Assembly: GCA_013414765.1 (NCBI GenBank)
Contig: CP058708.1
Coordinates: 1,421,553 to 1,485,552, forward strand
Length of the DNA stretch: 64,000 bases
Origin: Candidatus Accumulibacter cognatus
Lineage (GTDB): Bacteria; Pseudomonadota; Gammaproteobacteria; Burkholderiales; Rhodocyclaceae
Direction: 5' to 3'
Made by a program: the position numbers and the translations under genes. Shown in pieces: positions 13,127-22,892 of this stretch. The notes beneath the pieces are model-generated. The model was not told the origin of the DNA, searched no databases, and saw only the letters and a list, made by a program, of their open reading frames with translations. Each line of letters starts with the position of its first letter. The first letter of the stretch is position 1.

Positions 13127-13935
13127 GGCTCCACTCCAGCCCCGGCAAGCGCCGCGGTCACCCTGCCGGCGCTGCCGGCGTACCGATCGAGAACCTCCTG
13201 CGCCAGCAAGAGATATGCTTGTGCGCCCTTCGAGCCACGGTCGAATGCAATCACTGGCTTGCCATAGGACGGAGCCTCGGCCAAGCGTACATTACGCGGA
13301 ACGATCGTCCGATAAACCTTCGAACCGAAATGACGTTCAAGTTCGCGGGAAACCTGTTGGGTCAGCGTCGAACGCGGGTCGTACATGGTCCGCAACAGCC
13401 CCTCGATCTCGAGCACCGGATTCAATTTGGCTCGCACCTTCTTCAATGTCGCCACCAAGTCCGTCAGGCCTTCCAACGCGTAGTACTCACATTGCATCGG
13501 GATCATCACGGTATCGGCAGCGACCAGTCCGTTGACGGTCAGCAGGTTCAGTGCGGGCGGACAATCCATCACGATGAAGTCATAGTCGCCACGGATGTCG
13601 GCAAGTGCGTCGCGCAGCCGATACTCGCGCTTTCCGAGATTGATCAGATCGATCTCGGCACCCGCAAGTTCGCGATTCGCGGGCATCAGGTCGAAGCCGA
13701 ATTCAGTACGCAGGCTGGTGCCACGCATCGTCGAGCGACCGATCAGAATCTGATAGACCGTCGACAGAGCGTCGCTCCTGACGACACCGCAACCGGTCGT
13801 GGCGTTGGCCTGCGGATCAAGATCGATCAGCAACACGCGCTGGCCGATTTCGGCGAGACAGGCCGTGAGGTTGACGGCCGTCGTCGTCTTGCCAACGCCG
13901 CCTTTTTGGTTGGTTACCGCGAGTATTCTTGCCAA
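13123..13935 (-). CDS. parA: chromosome partitioning ATPase ParA (Soj)
   Basis: A 270-residue deviant-Walker ATPase. The signature KGGVGKTTTAVNLTACL is at the N-terminus with both lysines. Walker B-type IVMDCPPALNLLTVN and the SYGKPVIAFDRGSKGAQAY block are present. It works with ParB to segregate origin regions. It lies 13 bases downstream of rsmG, in the classic mnmG-rsmG-parA-parB order near bacterial origins. Confidence 0.97.
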   Translation of the reverse strand: MARILAVTNQKGGVGKTTTAVNLTACLAEIGQRVLLIDLDPQANATTGCGVVRSDALSTVYQILIGRSTMRGTSLRTEFGFDLMPANRELAGAEIDLINLGKREYRLRDALADIRGDYDFIVMDCPPALNLLTVNGLVAADTVMIPMQCEYYALEGLTDLVATLKKVRAKLNPVLEIEGLLRTMYDPRSTLTQQVSRELERHFGSKVYRTIVPRNVRLAEAPSYGKPVIAFDRGSKGAQAYLLLAQEVLDRYAGSAGRVTAALAGAGVEP

Positions 13936-13948
13936 ATCGACTCCCTCC

Positions 13949-14584
13949 TCAATGCTGCGCCTGACTGCTGCTCATGATTACCAGGTGCCGTTCACCGGTG
14001 ATGCCCGGCACCTTCAAGCGATGCACTGCGTCCACGACCACATCAACCGACAGATTTGCCATTTCGTCCTGCGGCCGAAGGCCTTTCATGGCCAGCCAAT
14101 GACCCCCCGTTTGCAACAGGTGACGCGACAGTCTCACGAACTCGCCGAGATCGGAAAATGCGCGTGCGCTGATCGCTGAGAAACTGGCCACGGGCCTGTA
14201 CGCTTCAACACGGCCACAGTGTACGGCAATATTCACCAACCCAAGCTCAATCGCCACCTGTTGCAGAAAGGCCGTCTTTTTCGCATTGCTGTCCAGCAGG
14301 ACCACCCCCAGTTCCGGGCGGGCGATGGCCAGCGGGATACCGGGCATGCCGCCACCGCTGCCCACGTCGAGTAGTGTCTTCCCCTCGATAAAGGGCAGGA
14401 TCGCCAGCGAATCGAGCAAGTGATGGCTAACCGCCAGCGACGGATCTTTCAGGCCGGTCAGACGATAGGTCTTATTCCACTTGTCGAGCAGGGTCACGTA
14501 AGCGAGCAGCTTATTCTGTGCGGCGTGCGAAAGATCGATCCCCAGGACATGCAGTCCCTGCGCGAGTTCCGTGGCCGGCGTCAT
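13949..14584 (-). CDS. rsmG: 16S rRNA (guanine527-N7)-methyltransferase RsmG
   Basis: A 211-residue SAM-dependent methyltransferase (GidB family) that modifies G527 of 16S rRNA. Motif I is [12 protein letters not shown] (71-82); the [14 protein letters not shown]-terminal block and the [12 protein letters not shown] block are family signatures. The start at 14584 overlaps the mnmG stop by four bases (ATGA); the frame is open much further into mnmG but that is a shadow. Confidence 0.96.
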   Translation of the reverse strand: MTPATELAQGLHVLGIDLSHAAQNKLLAYVTLLDKWNKTYRLTGLKDPSLAVSHHLLDSLAILPFIEGKTLLDVGSGGGMPGIPLAIARPELGVVLLDSNAKKTAFLQQVAIELGLVNIAVHCGRVEAYRPVASFSAISARAFSDLGEFVRLSRHLLQTGGHWLAMKGLRPQDEMANLSVDVVVDAVHRLKVPGITGERHLVIMSSSQAQH

Positions 14585-16503
14585 GAACCACAACCGGCGA
14601 TTCGCTGGCGCTGCGCATTCAGTTGTGCACGCTTCAAATGCACCAGCAGGATCGAGACGGCCGCCGGGGTCACTCCCTGAATGCGGGAAGCCTGCCCCAG
14701 AGTCTGTGGACGATGCAGAACGAGCTTTTGCTGAACCTCCCTGGACAAGCCCGTAATGCTGCAAAAGTCGAAATCGTCGGGAAAGAACGTTTCCTCGTTG
14801 GCCAGATGCTTGTTCACATCATCCCGTTGACGTTCGATGTAGCCCTGATACTTGGCTTGGTTCTCGACCTGTTCGATGACCTGTGGATCGCGCAGACCCG
14901 TGTCCACCGAAACATCGCCCAAGCACAACGTCATCAAAGCAGAGTAACTCACGTCCGGGCGGCGCAGCAGATCATGCAGGTTGTATTCGTGCTCCAGAGG
15001 CTTGCCGAAGATCCTGCTCGTGTCTTCATCTGCAAGCTTTGCCGGCTGTACCCAGGTCGACTTCAGGCGCTCCTGCTCGCGTACGATCGCCTCCCTCTTC
15101 TCGCAAAATACTGCCCAGCGCTGCTCGCCCACCAGCCCCAAACGATGGCCTTGTTCGGTCAGACGCAGGTCGGCATTGTCCTCACGCAGTGACAAGCGGT
15201 ACTCCGCGCGACTGGTAAACATCCGGTAAGGCTCTGAGACGCCACGAGTGATCAGATCGTCGGCCAGAACGCCCAGGTAGGCCTCGTCCCGACGAGGTGT
15301 CCAGGGCTCCTTTTCCTGCACCTGCAGGGCGGCGTTGATACCGGCCAGCAGGCCTTGCGCCGCAGCTTCCTCGTAACCGGTGGTACCGTTGATCTGACCG
15401 GCGAAGAAAAGACCACGCAAAGCCTTCGTTTCCAGTGAGCTGCGCAGGCCGCGCGGATCAAAGTAATCATATTCGATGGCGTAGCCGGGGCGCAGGATGT
15501 GGCAGTTCCCGAGACCGCGCATCGAGCGGACGATGGCCAACTGGACATCAAAAGGCAGACTGGTCGAAATCCCATTCGGGTAAATCTCGTGGGTTGTCAA
15601 GCCTTCCGGCTCAAGAAAGACCTGATGGCTTTCCTTAGCCGAAAAACGATGAATCTTGTCTTCGATCGACGGGCAATAGCGCGGACCTATACCTTCGATC
15701 ACACCGGTGTACATCGGAGATCGGTCGAGGTTCTCCCGGATGATCGCATGCGTCCGAGCGTTGGTGCTGGTCACCCAGCACGGCAACTGTCGTGGATGCT
15801 GGGCAGCGTCGCCAAGAAACGAGAAAACTGGCAAGGGATGGTCCGAACATTGCTCAGTCAAGGTCGAGAAATCGATGGTCTTGCCATCCAGCCGTGGCGG
15901 TGTGCCGGTCTTGAGCCTGCCGGCCGGCAATTGTAATTCGCGCAGGCGGGCGGCCAGCGAAACCGACGGTGGATCACCCATACGGCCACCGCTATGATTG
16001 GACAAACCCACGTGAATCCGGCCGTTCAGGAAGGTGCCAGCCGTAAGGACTACGGTTCGCGCGGAGAAGCGCACTCCCAACTGGGTCACGACACCTGCAA
16101 CATGGTCGCCTTCGAGGATCAGGTCATCACATGCCTGCGCAAAGATCACCAGATTTGGCTGGTTTTCGAGGCGACGGCGGATCGCCTGCCGGTACAGCAC
16201 GCGATCTGCCTGCGCACGCGTCGCGCGCACCGCCGGACCCTTGCTCGCATTGAGAATCCGGAACTGGATGCCGGACTCGTCGGTAGCCTCGGCCATCGCC
16301 CCGCCCAGAGCATCAATCTCCTTGACCAGATGCCCCTTGCCGATGCCACCGATCGACGGGTTGCAGCTCATCGCGCCGAGTGTCTCCAGGTTGTGCGTCA
16401 GCAGCAAGGTCCTGATGCCCATCCGCGCGGCAGCGAGCGACGCTTCCGTGCCGGCATGGCCACCCCCTACAACAATGACCTCGAAACGCTCAGGAAATAA
16501 CAT
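14581..16503 (-). CDS. mnmG: tRNA uridine-5-carboxymethylaminomethyl modification enzyme MnmG (GidA)
   Basis: A 640-residue FAD-dependent enzyme that with MnmE modifies the wobble uridine of certain tRNAs. The FAD-binding [14 protein letters not shown] is at 10-23, and the family blocks [20 protein letters not shown] and [11 protein letters not shown] follow. The C-terminal helical domain (ending RQRIAGCGS) is complete. It heads the minus-strand mnmG-rsmG-parAB group and diverges from ahpC across about 190 bases. Confidence 0.97.
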   Translation of the reverse strand: MLFPERFEVIVVGGGHAGTEASLAAARMGIRTLLLTHNLETLGAMSCNPSIGGIGKGHLVKEIDALGGAMAEATDESGIQFRILNASKGPAVRATRAQADRVLYRQAIRRRLENQPNLVIFAQACDDLILEGDHVAGVVTQLGVRFSARTVVLTAGTFLNGRIHVGLSNHSGGRMGDPPSVSLAARLRELQLPAGRLKTGTPPRLDGKTIDFSTLTEQCSDHPLPVFSFLGDAAQHPRQLPCWVTSTNARTHAIIRENLDRSPMYTGVIEGIGPRYCPSIEDKIHRFSAKESHQVFLEPEGLTTHEIYPNGISTSLPFDVQLAIVRSMRGLGNCHILRPGYAIEYDYFDPRGLRSSLETKALRGLFFAGQINGTTGYEEAAAQGLLAGINAALQVQEKEPWTPRRDEAYLGVLADDLITRGVSEPYRMFTSRAEYRLSLREDNADLRLTEQGHRLGLVGEQRWAVFCEKREAIVREQERLKSTWVQPAKLADEDTSRIFGKPLEHEYNLHDLLRRPDVSYSALMTLCLGDVSVDTGLRDPQVIEQVENQAKYQGYIERQRDDVNKHLANEETFFPDDFDFCSITGLSREVQQKLVLHRPQTLGQASRIQGVTPAAVSILLVHLKRAQLNAQRQRIAGCGS

Positions 16504-16582
16504 GGGCCGTCGCCATTTGTAGCATGCGGAAGACTCTGGAAAAGATCGGCATTTTACGGCAATTTGTTGAAAGGCCGGCCAA

Positions 16583-16619
16583 ATAGCCTTGGACTATGGC
16601 TTGAATTACCAGAATTAAT
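16583..16619 (+). promoter_or_regulatory. OxyR-type operator upstream of ahpC
   Basis: ATAG-N7-CTAT at 16583-16597 is followed after 7 bases by a degenerate second copy, ATTA-N7-TAAT at 16605-16619. This is the spacing of the OxyR tetramer consensus (ATAG-N7-CTAT repeated after 7 bases). It ends directly at the putative -35 of ahpC, the position used for OxyR activation. Confidence 0.65.
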
Positions 16620-16648
16620 TGGAACAATTCTAGCGACTCCACTATGAT
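16619..16648 (+). promoter_or_regulatory. putative ahpC promoter
   Basis: TTGGAA (16619-16624) and TATGAT (16643-16648) with an 18-base spacer lie just downstream of the OxyR-type operator, 48 bases before the ahpC ATG. Proposed from sequence only. Confidence 0.5.
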
Positions 16649-16695
16649 CCAGCCGTCGCTTGTTTTCATTCACCGAACTCGAAGGAGAGCTCAAG

Positions 16696-17259
16696 ATGTC
16701 ACTGATCAACACTGAAATCAAACCGTTCAAAACCACTGCTTTTCACAACGGCAAGTTTGGTCCTGTATCCGACGCCGACCTGAAGGGCAAATGGTCTGTC
16801 GTGGTCTTCTACCCGGCTGACTTCACCTTCGTCTGTCCGACCGAACTGGGTGATCTGGCTGACGAGTACGAGTCATTCCAGAAGATCGGCGTCGAAGTAT
16901 ACGCGGTATCTACCGACACGCATTTTACACACAAGGCCTGGCACGACGCTTCCGAGACCATCAAGAAGATCCGGTATCCGATGCTCGGCGACCCGACCGG
17001 CACCATCACCCGCAATTTCGACGTGATGATCGAAGAAGAAGGCCTGGCGCTGCGCGGCACCTTCGTGATCAATCCCGAAGGCATCATCAAGGTCTGCGAG
17101 ATCCACGACCTCGGCATTGGTCGTGACGCCAAGGAACTGTTGCGCAAAGTTCAGGCCGCCCAGTACGTCGCCAGCCACCCGGGTGAAGTCTGCCCGGCCA
17201 AGTGGACGCCGGGTGACGCCACGTTGGCCCCGTCGCTGGACCTAGTCGGCAAGATTTAA
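16696..17259 (+). CDS. ahpC: alkyl hydroperoxide reductase subunit C (2-Cys peroxiredoxin)
   Basis: A 187-residue typical 2-Cys peroxiredoxin that reduces hydrogen peroxide and organic peroxides in the cytoplasm. The peroxidatic Cys47 lies in FTFVCPTE and the resolving Cys166 in [15 protein letters not shown] at 16681 supports the ATG at 16696. Its reductase partner AhpF is encoded 117 bases downstream after a strong hairpin. The OxyR-like operator upstream fits peroxide induction. Confidence 0.97.
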   Translation: MSLINTEIKPFKTTAFHNGKFGPVSDADLKGKWSVVVFYPADFTFVCPTELGDLADEYESFQKIGVEVYAVSTDTHFTHKAWHDASETIKKIRYPMLGDPTGTITRNFDVMIEEEGLALRGTFVINPEGIIKVCEIHDLGIGRDAKELLRKVQAAQYVASHPGEVCPAKWTPGDATLAPSLDLVGKI

Positions 17260-17318
17260 GAACCGTGTGAGCCACGCGGCAGGGGGCTGCTTTCCCTGCC
17301 GTGATTCGGGGTCTCAGT

Positions 17319-17350
17319 GCAAAGGGGCCGCTGCTTGGCGGCCCCTTTGC
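17319..17350 (+). terminator. strong hairpin between ahpC and ahpF (attenuator-like, no U tract)
   Basis: A perfect 13-bp stem, GCAAAGGGGCCGC (17319-17331) with GCGGCCCCTTTGC (17338-17350), has a 6-base loop. No run of T follows, so it is more likely a partial terminator or 3'-end stabiliser that lets ahpC be expressed above ahpF than a full stop. A second, imperfect hairpin (17273-17303) lies just upstream. Confidence 0.5.
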
Positions 17351-17376
17351 AATGCCACTCACCAGGGACAAGACGC

Positions 17377-18936
17377 ATGTTAGACGCAAACATCCAGACT
17401 CAACTGCGGGCATATCTTGAAAAAATCCAGCATCCGATCGAACTGGTCGGCACGCTCGATGGCAGCAACAAGGCACAAGAGATGCTGGCCCTGCTGCAGG
17501 ACATCGCCTCCCTTTCAGACAAGGTCAGCGTCCGGCAAGATGGCAATTCAGCGCGCAGGCCCTCCTTCTCGGTCGGTCGGCCCGGCGAACCCGCGCGGAT
17601 CAGCTTTGCCGGCATCCCGGTGGGACATGAATTCACTTCGTTGATTCTGGCCCTGCTGCAAACCGGCGGCCACCCGCCAAAAATCGAAGCCAGCGTAATC
17701 GCGGAGATTCGCTCCATTCCCGGGCAGTTCCATTTTGAAACCTTCATTTCGCTGTCGTGCCACAACTGCCCGGATGTCGTGCAGGCGCTCAACCTGATGG
17801 CGGTGCAGAACCCGGGCATCAGTCACCAGATGATCGACGGTGGGCTGTTTCAGGACGAAGTGACTGAACGCCAGATCATGGGCGTGCCAACGGTTTTCCT
17901 GAATGGCGAACCTTTCGGGCAGGGTCGCATGACGCTCGAGGAAATCATCGGCAAAATCGATACCGGCGCCTTGCAGCGCGAGGCGGAAAAGGTCTCGGCG
18001 CGCGCACCCTTCGACGTGCTGATCGTCGGCGGCGGCCCGGCCGGCGCCGCTGCAGCGATCTACGCAGCCCGCAAAGGCATTCGTACCGGCGTGGTCAGCG
18101 AGCGTTTCGGTGGACAGGTGCTCGATACCCTGGCGATCGAGAACTTCATCTCGGTAAAGGAGACTGATGGTCCGCGACTCGCCGCCGGGCTCGAGGAACA
18201 CGTCAAGGAGTACGATGTGGACATCATCAATCTGCAGCGCGCCGAAGCCCTGCTGCCGGACAGTGAAGGCGGCCTGACCGAAGTCCGTCTGGCCAGCGGC
18301 GCCAGGCTCAGGAGCAAGACGGTGATCATCGCCACCGGGGCACGCTGGCGCGAGATGAATGTTCCCGGCGAGAAGCGGTATCGCGGCCATGGCGTCGCCT
18401 ACTGTCCGCACTGCGACGGACCGCTGTTCAAGGGCAAGCGGGTGGCCGTGATCGGTGGCGGCAACTCCGGCGTCGAAGCGGCGATCGACCTCGCCGGTGT
18501 TGTCGGCCAGGTCACCCTCCTCGAATTCGAAGCCATCTTGCGTGCCGACGCCATATTGCAGAAAAAGCTTTTCAGTCTGCCCAACGTGAAGGTGATCACC
18601 CAGGCCTTGAGCACCGAAATCACCGGCGATGGCCAGAAGGTCAACGGCCTCTTGTACACTGATCGTGCCAGCGGTGAGTCGCAGCGCCTCGACATCGAAG
18701 GGGTGTTTGTACAGATCGGCCTGCTCCCCAACAGCGAGTGGCTCAGGGACACCATCGCCCTCTCTCGGCACGGCGAGATCGAGGTCGATGCGCGCTGCGA
18801 AACCTCGCTGCCTGGCGTCTTCGCCGCTGGTGACGTCACCACGGTTCCTTACAAGCAGATCGTCATCGCCATGGGCGAAGGCTCGAAAGCCGCACTCAGC
18901 GCCTTCGACCACCTGATTCGCCGCTCGCTTTCCTGA
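17377..18936 (+). CDS. ahpF: alkyl hydroperoxide reductase subunit F
   Basis: A 519-residue NAD(P)H-dependent flavoprotein that regenerates AhpC. The N-terminal tandem thioredoxin-like domain carries the CHNC disulfide centre (Cys128, Cys131). The FAD-binding GGGPAG is at 218-223, the thioredoxin-reductase-type CPHC centre at Cys343/Cys346, and a second nucleotide-binding GGGNSG follows. Length and both redox centres are normal. The ATG at 17377 gives [17 protein letters not shown], the usual N-terminus. Confidence 0.96.
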   Translation: MLDANIQTQLRAYLEKIQHPIELVGTLDGSNKAQEMLALLQDIASLSDKVSVRQDGNSARRPSFSVGRPGEPARISFAGIPVGHEFTSLILALLQTGGHPPKIEASVIAEIRSIPGQFHFETFISLSCHNCPDVVQALNLMAVQNPGISHQMIDGGLFQDEVTERQIMGVPTVFLNGEPFGQGRMTLEEIIGKIDTGALQREAEKVSARAPFDVLIVGGGPAGAAAAIYAARKGIRTGVVSERFGGQVLDTLAIENFISVKETDGPRLAAGLEEHVKEYDVDIINLQRAEALLPDSEGGLTEVRLASGARLRSKTVIIATGARWREMNVPGEKRYRGHGVAYCPHCDGPLFKGKRVAVIGGGNSGVEAAIDLAGVVGQVTLLEFEAILRADAILQKKLFSLPNVKVITQALSTEITGDGQKVNGLLYTDRASGESQRLDIEGVFVQIGLLPNSEWLRDTIALSRHGEIEVDARCETSLPGVFAAGDVTTVPYKQIVIAMGEGSKAALSAFDHLIRRSLS

Positions 18937-19033
18937 AGGAAGGTTCTGCCATCAGCACCTGCGGGTGCTGATGGCCAGAAGGGACCCTTCTGACGGCTTG
19001 ATCACCAGACCACGCTCAGGTAAGGTTCAAGCC

Positions 19034-20758
19034 ATGAAGATCCCCGAGACGACTGCGGACCTGCAGCAAACCCTCGGCAAGGAAATGTCGAGCAAGCGGG
19101 CACTGCTGATTGATCGCTATCCGAACGCCCGCACTTCGCTGCGCATGATGCTTTCGGCGATGGGTGTTGGCCTCATAGACAATGCCGGCACCTCGGCCGA
19201 CGTCTTCCGGCAACTCAGGGCGCACCGTTTCGACATCATCCTCTCCGACTACCTGCTCGAGGACGAGCGCGACAGCCAGCAACTGCTCGAAGAGTTGCGC
19301 GCACAACAGCTCCTGCCACGGTCTACCGTATTCATCGTGATCACCAGTGAACGCGCCTATCACAACGTCGTCTCGGTGGCCGAACTGGCGCCGGATGACT
19401 ACCTGGTCAAGCCCTTTACCGCCCACGAACTGAACGTACGTCTGGCGCGCGCGCTCCACAGGAAGCGCTTCTTTGCGCAACTCTACGAGCACCTCGACAA
19501 CGGTGCTTACGTTGAAGCGCTGGGAACCTGTGAACGTCTGATCAGACAGGACAGCGGCTTTCGGTTTGACGCCCTGCGGTTCAAGGGAGAGATACTCAAT
19601 ACGCTGGGCAGCCATGCCGAAGCGCAGCGCGTCTACCAGCAGGTGCTGGCACAGCGGGCCGTCCCCTGGGCCCGCATGGGCTTGGCCATGGCGCTGCGAG
19701 GACAACAACAAATGTCCGAGGCAGAAGCATTCGGGCAATCACTCATCGACGACTTCCCCGAATTTATTGCGGCCTACGATTTTCTCGCCGAAGTGCAGGA
19801 GGAAGTGGGCAAGCTTCCGGAAGCCCAGGAAGTGTTGCAGCGGGCAGCGATGATTTCACCCAACAACTCGGCACGACAACGCATGGTTGGCGACGTGGCG
19901 GCACGTAACCAGGATCTCCAGGCCGCCGAAAGAGCCTACGGCAAGGTGCTCCAGCGTCGCCGCAACTCGTCACTGAGGGACATTGACGACTACACCAATC
20001 TTTCACGGGTGATGCTCGACCGTGGTCATACCACTGCTGCCCGCTTGGTCACCGAAGAACTCCGCCGTGACTGGCGGGGCAACCAGCAAGGCGAATTTGC
20101 TGCGCTGGTCATGGAAAGCCTGTGTGCAAACAAGGAGGGCGAACCCGCCAAGGCCAAGCGGGCAGTGGAAAAGGCGCTCATCCTGCATGAAGCCTTGAAA
20201 GACGAAGGCCGTAGTGCAGCGGTTTCGGAGAAACTAGCACTCGACCTGGCACACGCCTGTCTCGTCACTGGCGACGAGAAAAACGCACGCGAGATCGTCC
20301 GCAGGATCGCCGCCGAAAACCATGAAAACCGCATCATGATCGCCCAGGTCCAGAGCATCTACGCCAAAACCGGCAAGGCCGCAGATGGTCAGGCGCTGCT
20401 CGCACAGGTCGGTCGAGAAATCGTCGAACTCAATAACCGCGGCGTTCTGGCCGCCCGCCGCGGCGATGTCGAAGGCTCGGTGAAGTTGTTGATGGAGGCC
20501 GCGGAACGGGTACCCAATCTGCAGTTTCTGGTCAATGCCACGAAGGCGATTTTCACCCTGCTGGAACGGAAAGGCTGGGATCCTGTGCTCGCCAGGCGAG
20601 GCATTCGTTTCCTGCAACTGGCACAGGCCAGGGAAATGCGCAACCCGAAGGTGGTTTCGGCGCGCGAGCTGTACCAGCGCGTCGCACGCAAATACGGCGT
20701 CGCCACGGTTCCGTTCAACGCTTCGAGAACGTTGCGCGGCAAGGGTAGCTTCCCATAG
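19034..20758 (+). CDS. response regulator receiver domain with TPR repeats
   Basis: A 574-residue protein. Residues 22-140 form a CheY-like receiver: the phosphoacceptor is Asp72 in ILSDYLL, the conserved Thr is in VIT around 102-104, and Lys126 lies in LVKPF. The rest is a series of TPR-like helical pairs. There is no DNA-binding or enzymatic output domain, so the output is probably by protein contact. No histidine kinase is adjacent; the gene stands alone after ahpF, sharing its direction across a 97-base gap. TAAGG lies about 8 bases before the chosen ATG. Similar CheY-TPR proteins occur widely in beta- and gammaproteobacteria without an agreed function. Confidence 0.82.
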   Translation: MKIPETTADLQQTLGKEMSSKRALLIDRYPNARTSLRMMLSAMGVGLIDNAGTSADVFRQLRAHRFDIILSDYLLEDERDSQQLLEELRAQQLLPRSTVFIVITSERAYHNVVSVAELAPDDYLVKPFTAHELNVRLARALHRKRFFAQLYEHLDNGAYVEALGTCERLIRQDSGFRFDALRFKGEILNTLGSHAEAQRVYQQVLAQRAVPWARMGLAMALRGQQQMSEAEAFGQSLIDDFPEFIAAYDFLAEVQEEVGKLPEAQEVLQRAAMISPNNSARQRMVGDVAARNQDLQAAERAYGKVLQRRRNSSLRDIDDYTNLSRVMLDRGHTTAARLVTEELRRDWRGNQQGEFAALVMESLCANKEGEPAKAKRAVEKALILHEALKDEGRSAAVSEKLALDLAHACLVTGDEKNAREIVRRIAAENHENRIMIAQVQSIYAKTGKAADGQALLAQVGREIVELNNRGVLAARRGDVEGSVKLLMEAAERVPNLQFLVNATKAIFTLLERKGWDPVLARRGIRFLQLAQAREMRNPKVVSARELYQRVARKYGVATVPFNASRTLRGKGSFP

Positions 20759-21538
20759 TCATTCCAATCGAATGGTGTCGATCGCGAATTTGATAATCAG
20801 GACGCTCACCACGCACAAGAACCCCTTCCTGATGAAACCGCTGCCATGGCGTATCGCAAGATGCGTGCCGAGGAACGAACCGAGCACGTTGCAGCTCGCC
20901 ATAATCAACGCCAGCAAAGGTAGAAAGTGGCCGTGCGGAATGAAAAAGCCCAGCGCGGCGATATTGGTGGCAACATTGACGACTTTCGACGCTGCCGAGG
21001 CGTGCAAGAAATCAAATCCAAAAAGACGGACAAATAGAAAAATCAGGAAACTGCCGGTCCCGGGTCCAAAAAAACCATCGTAGAAACCGATCGCACCGCC
21101 CAGAATCAGGGCATAGGCGAACTCTTGCCCACCTTTGTGCCGAGGCTGATGAATCGCCCCAAAATCGCGCCGAAAAAAAGTGTAAGCGGCCGCTCCGACA
21201 AGCAACCCCAGGATCAGCGGACGCAACATCGCCGGATGCAGCCAGGTGACGGCCATGGCGCCGGCATAGGAGCAGGCAAACGCCGCCAGAGCGGCCGGCA
21301 ATGTCGTTCGCCAGGGCATCTCGACACGGCGTGCGTAGCGCCAGGCTGCATTGCTGGTGCCGAATACACTCGAAAACTTGTTGGTCCCGAAGAGAGTCGC
21401 CGGCATTTCCTGCGGCAACGCGTTGAACAACGCCGGGATCTGGATCAGCCCACCACCACCAACCACGGCATCGAGCAGGCCAGCGAACAGAGCGGCCACT
21501 GCCAGGCCGGCCAGCAGCGAGTAGTCAGGGGCCGCCAT
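20759..21538 (-). CDS. TauE/SafE family sulfite/organic-anion exporter
   Basis: A 259-residue membrane protein with about eight hydrophobic helices. It shows the TauE/SafE signatures GLLDAVVGGGGLIQIPAL near the N-terminus and GFYDGFFGPGTGSFL in the middle, the two pseudo-symmetric halves of the family. Members export sulfite, sulfoacetate or related anions; substrate here is unknown. It converges with the receiver-TPR gene, the two stop codons abutting, and follows the Tam-like gene by 6 bases on the minus strand, so the two may be co-transcribed. Confidence 0.88.
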   Translation of the reverse strand: MAAPDYSLLAGLAVAALFAGLLDAVVGGGGLIQIPALFNALPQEMPATLFGTNKFSSVFGTSNAAWRYARRVEMPWRTTLPAALAAFACSYAGAMAVTWLHPAMLRPLILGLLVGAAAYTFFRRDFGAIHQPRHKGGQEFAYALILGGAIGFYDGFFGPGTGSFLIFLFVRLFGFDFLHASAASKVVNVATNIAALGFFIPHGHFLPLLALIMASCNVLGSFLGTHLAIRHGSGFIRKGFLCVVSVLIIKFAIDTIRLE

Positions 21539-21544
21539 CGCGGC

Positions 21545-22306
21545 TCAGCTCTGCGCGACGAAGAAGAGGCGTTTGAACGGAAACAGCACGTGTCCATCAG
21601 GCTGCCGCAGATAGGTGGTGCGCAGCCGTTCTCGATAGATAGCCAGAAAGCGCTCGGCTGCCGCCGAGTCGAGGCGTGCCAGATAAGGCACCAGCGTGCT
21701 ACCTTTCATCCACTCGAAAACCGCATCGTCACCGCTGAGCAACTGCCAATAGGTAGTCTCCCAGAGTTCCAGGTGACGACAATGCGGTGTCAATAGCTGC
21801 TGGTATTCGGCAGCCGACAAGACGCAACCCATGCGGACGCCGCCAAGCACCTCGCGCCACTCGGTCTTGGCAGCCAGTTCGCGCAGAATTCGATGTGAGG
21901 GAGCATTGAAATTGGCCGGCATCTGCACCGCAAGCATGCCACCCTTAACGAGTTGGCCGAGCAACTGTGGCAGCAGCTGCAGGTGATCGTCTAGCCAGTG
22001 CAGTACCGCATTCGAGAAAATCAGGTCAGGAGGGAAGTCGGCCTGCCAGCTGGAAATTTCCGCTCGCCGCCAGTCGATCATTGGCGCCGTCGCAGCGGCT
22101 TTAGCCAGCATCGCCGAATCACTGTCGACACCGATGATCTGTGCGCTCGGCCAGCGTTCGGCCAATAGCTGCGTGATGTTGCCGGCCCCACAGCCGAGAT
22201 CGACGATGCGGCTTGCCGACTTGCCGTCAAGCCGGGCCAAGAGATCCCGAGCCGGTCTTTGCCGGGCGGCAGCGAATTTCAGGTATTGCTCGGGGTTCCA
22301 ATTCAT
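21545..22306 (-). CDS. tam: trans-aconitate 2-methyltransferase-like protein (Tam)
   Basis: A 253-residue SAM-dependent methyltransferase. Motif I is IVDLGCGAGNIT (around 35-46) and the acidic residue of motif II is in GVDSD. The N-terminus MNWNPEQYLKF, the NAVLHWLDDH block and the C-terminal LRTTYLRQPDGHVLFPFKRLFFVA block match Tam, which methylates trans-aconitate to relieve its inhibition of aconitase. The gene sits between the frameshifted mazF and the TauE gene. Confidence 0.85.
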   Translation of the reverse strand: MNWNPEQYLKFAAARQRPARDLLARLDGKSASRIVDLGCGAGNITQLLAERWPSAQIIGVDSDSAMLAKAAATAPMIDWRRAEISSWQADFPPDLIFSNAVLHWLDDHLQLLPQLLGQLVKGGMLAVQMPANFNAPSHRILRELAAKTEWREVLGGVRMGCVLSAAEYQQLLTPHCRHLELWETTYWQLLSGDDAVFEWMKGSTLVPYLARLDSAAAERFLAIYRERLRTTYLRQPDGHVLFPFKRLFFVAQS

Positions 22307-22312
22307 CTTGAT

Positions 22313-22656
22313 TTACAAGGAAAGGGCGCGTCGGAGCCCGTCATCAACAGAAGCCAACAGGCTCGGCGGTACGCGTCCAATCCTCTCTGTGAGAAATGCC
22401 TTGTCGACGGTGATGATGGGAGAGACGTTCACCACTGACGGTTTGGCGATCCCTGTGCCGCACGCCGGCAAGCGCACCTTGCCTGAGGCTTCTGCCAGCC
22501 GTAGATGGAGGTGATGATAGCGGCGATTACAGTGCTAATCCGGCTGATGTTGAAACTATTGGCAGAGATGATCAGGCACGGCCTGCAGTACACAGACTCC
22601 GAACCCGATGGCTCGGGCAGAGAGGCCCACCAAACCTCCCCGCGTTGTATTACCAC
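22313..22656 (-). pseudogene. MazF/PemK-type toxin, frameshifted
   Basis: The N-terminal half reads MVIQRGEVWWASLPEPSGSE, the classic start of MazF endoribonucleases. The frame changes after IIAAIITS (about 22501-22508); a second frame then gives the normal remainder, LRLAEASGKVRLPACGTGI through VVNVSPIITVDKAFLTERIG to ...DDGLRRALSL and a stop at 22313. The total of 344 bases is one short of a multiple of three, so a single base is missing. The unshifted frame would stop early after 75 residues and lack the RNA-binding half. It could be a true knock-out or a consensus error. Confidence 0.8.
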
Positions 22657-22892
22657 TTCTCACGGGAAATGGACCGTGATTGAATTACGACTAGTTCGTT
22701 ATCTAGTGACGACTCTTCCCCGTCCTGGCCGTACACTTTGTTGAGCTTGGAAGTGATGTCATCTTCGCTGTGTTGCTCAAGGAGCGAGACCAGTGCTCGC
22801 GCATAAAATTGACTACGTGAGACTCCTAGCCGGACTGCGAGCTTCTCGGCTGATTGGAACACTGGATCGGGGATTGAAACGGCGGTCTTCAT
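22650..22892 (-). CDS. MazE-like ribbon-helix-helix antitoxin
   Basis: An 80-residue protein with a predicted N-terminal ribbon-helix-helix (MKTAVSIPDPVFQSAEKLAVRLGVSRSQFYARALVSLL) for operator binding and an acidic, disordered C-terminus that would neutralise the toxin. It overlaps the mazF-like gene by 7 bases, the usual antitoxin-first arrangement. It appears intact although its toxin is broken. Confidence 0.85.
   Translation of the reverse strand: MKTAVSIPDPVFQSAEKLAVRLGVSRSQFYARALVSLLEQHSEDDITSKLNKVYGQDGEESSLDNELVVIQSRSISREKW

Noticed and set aside
17548-18912. A 454-codon minus-strand frame opposite ahpF
   Set aside because: Shadow of ahpF, no recognisable domain.
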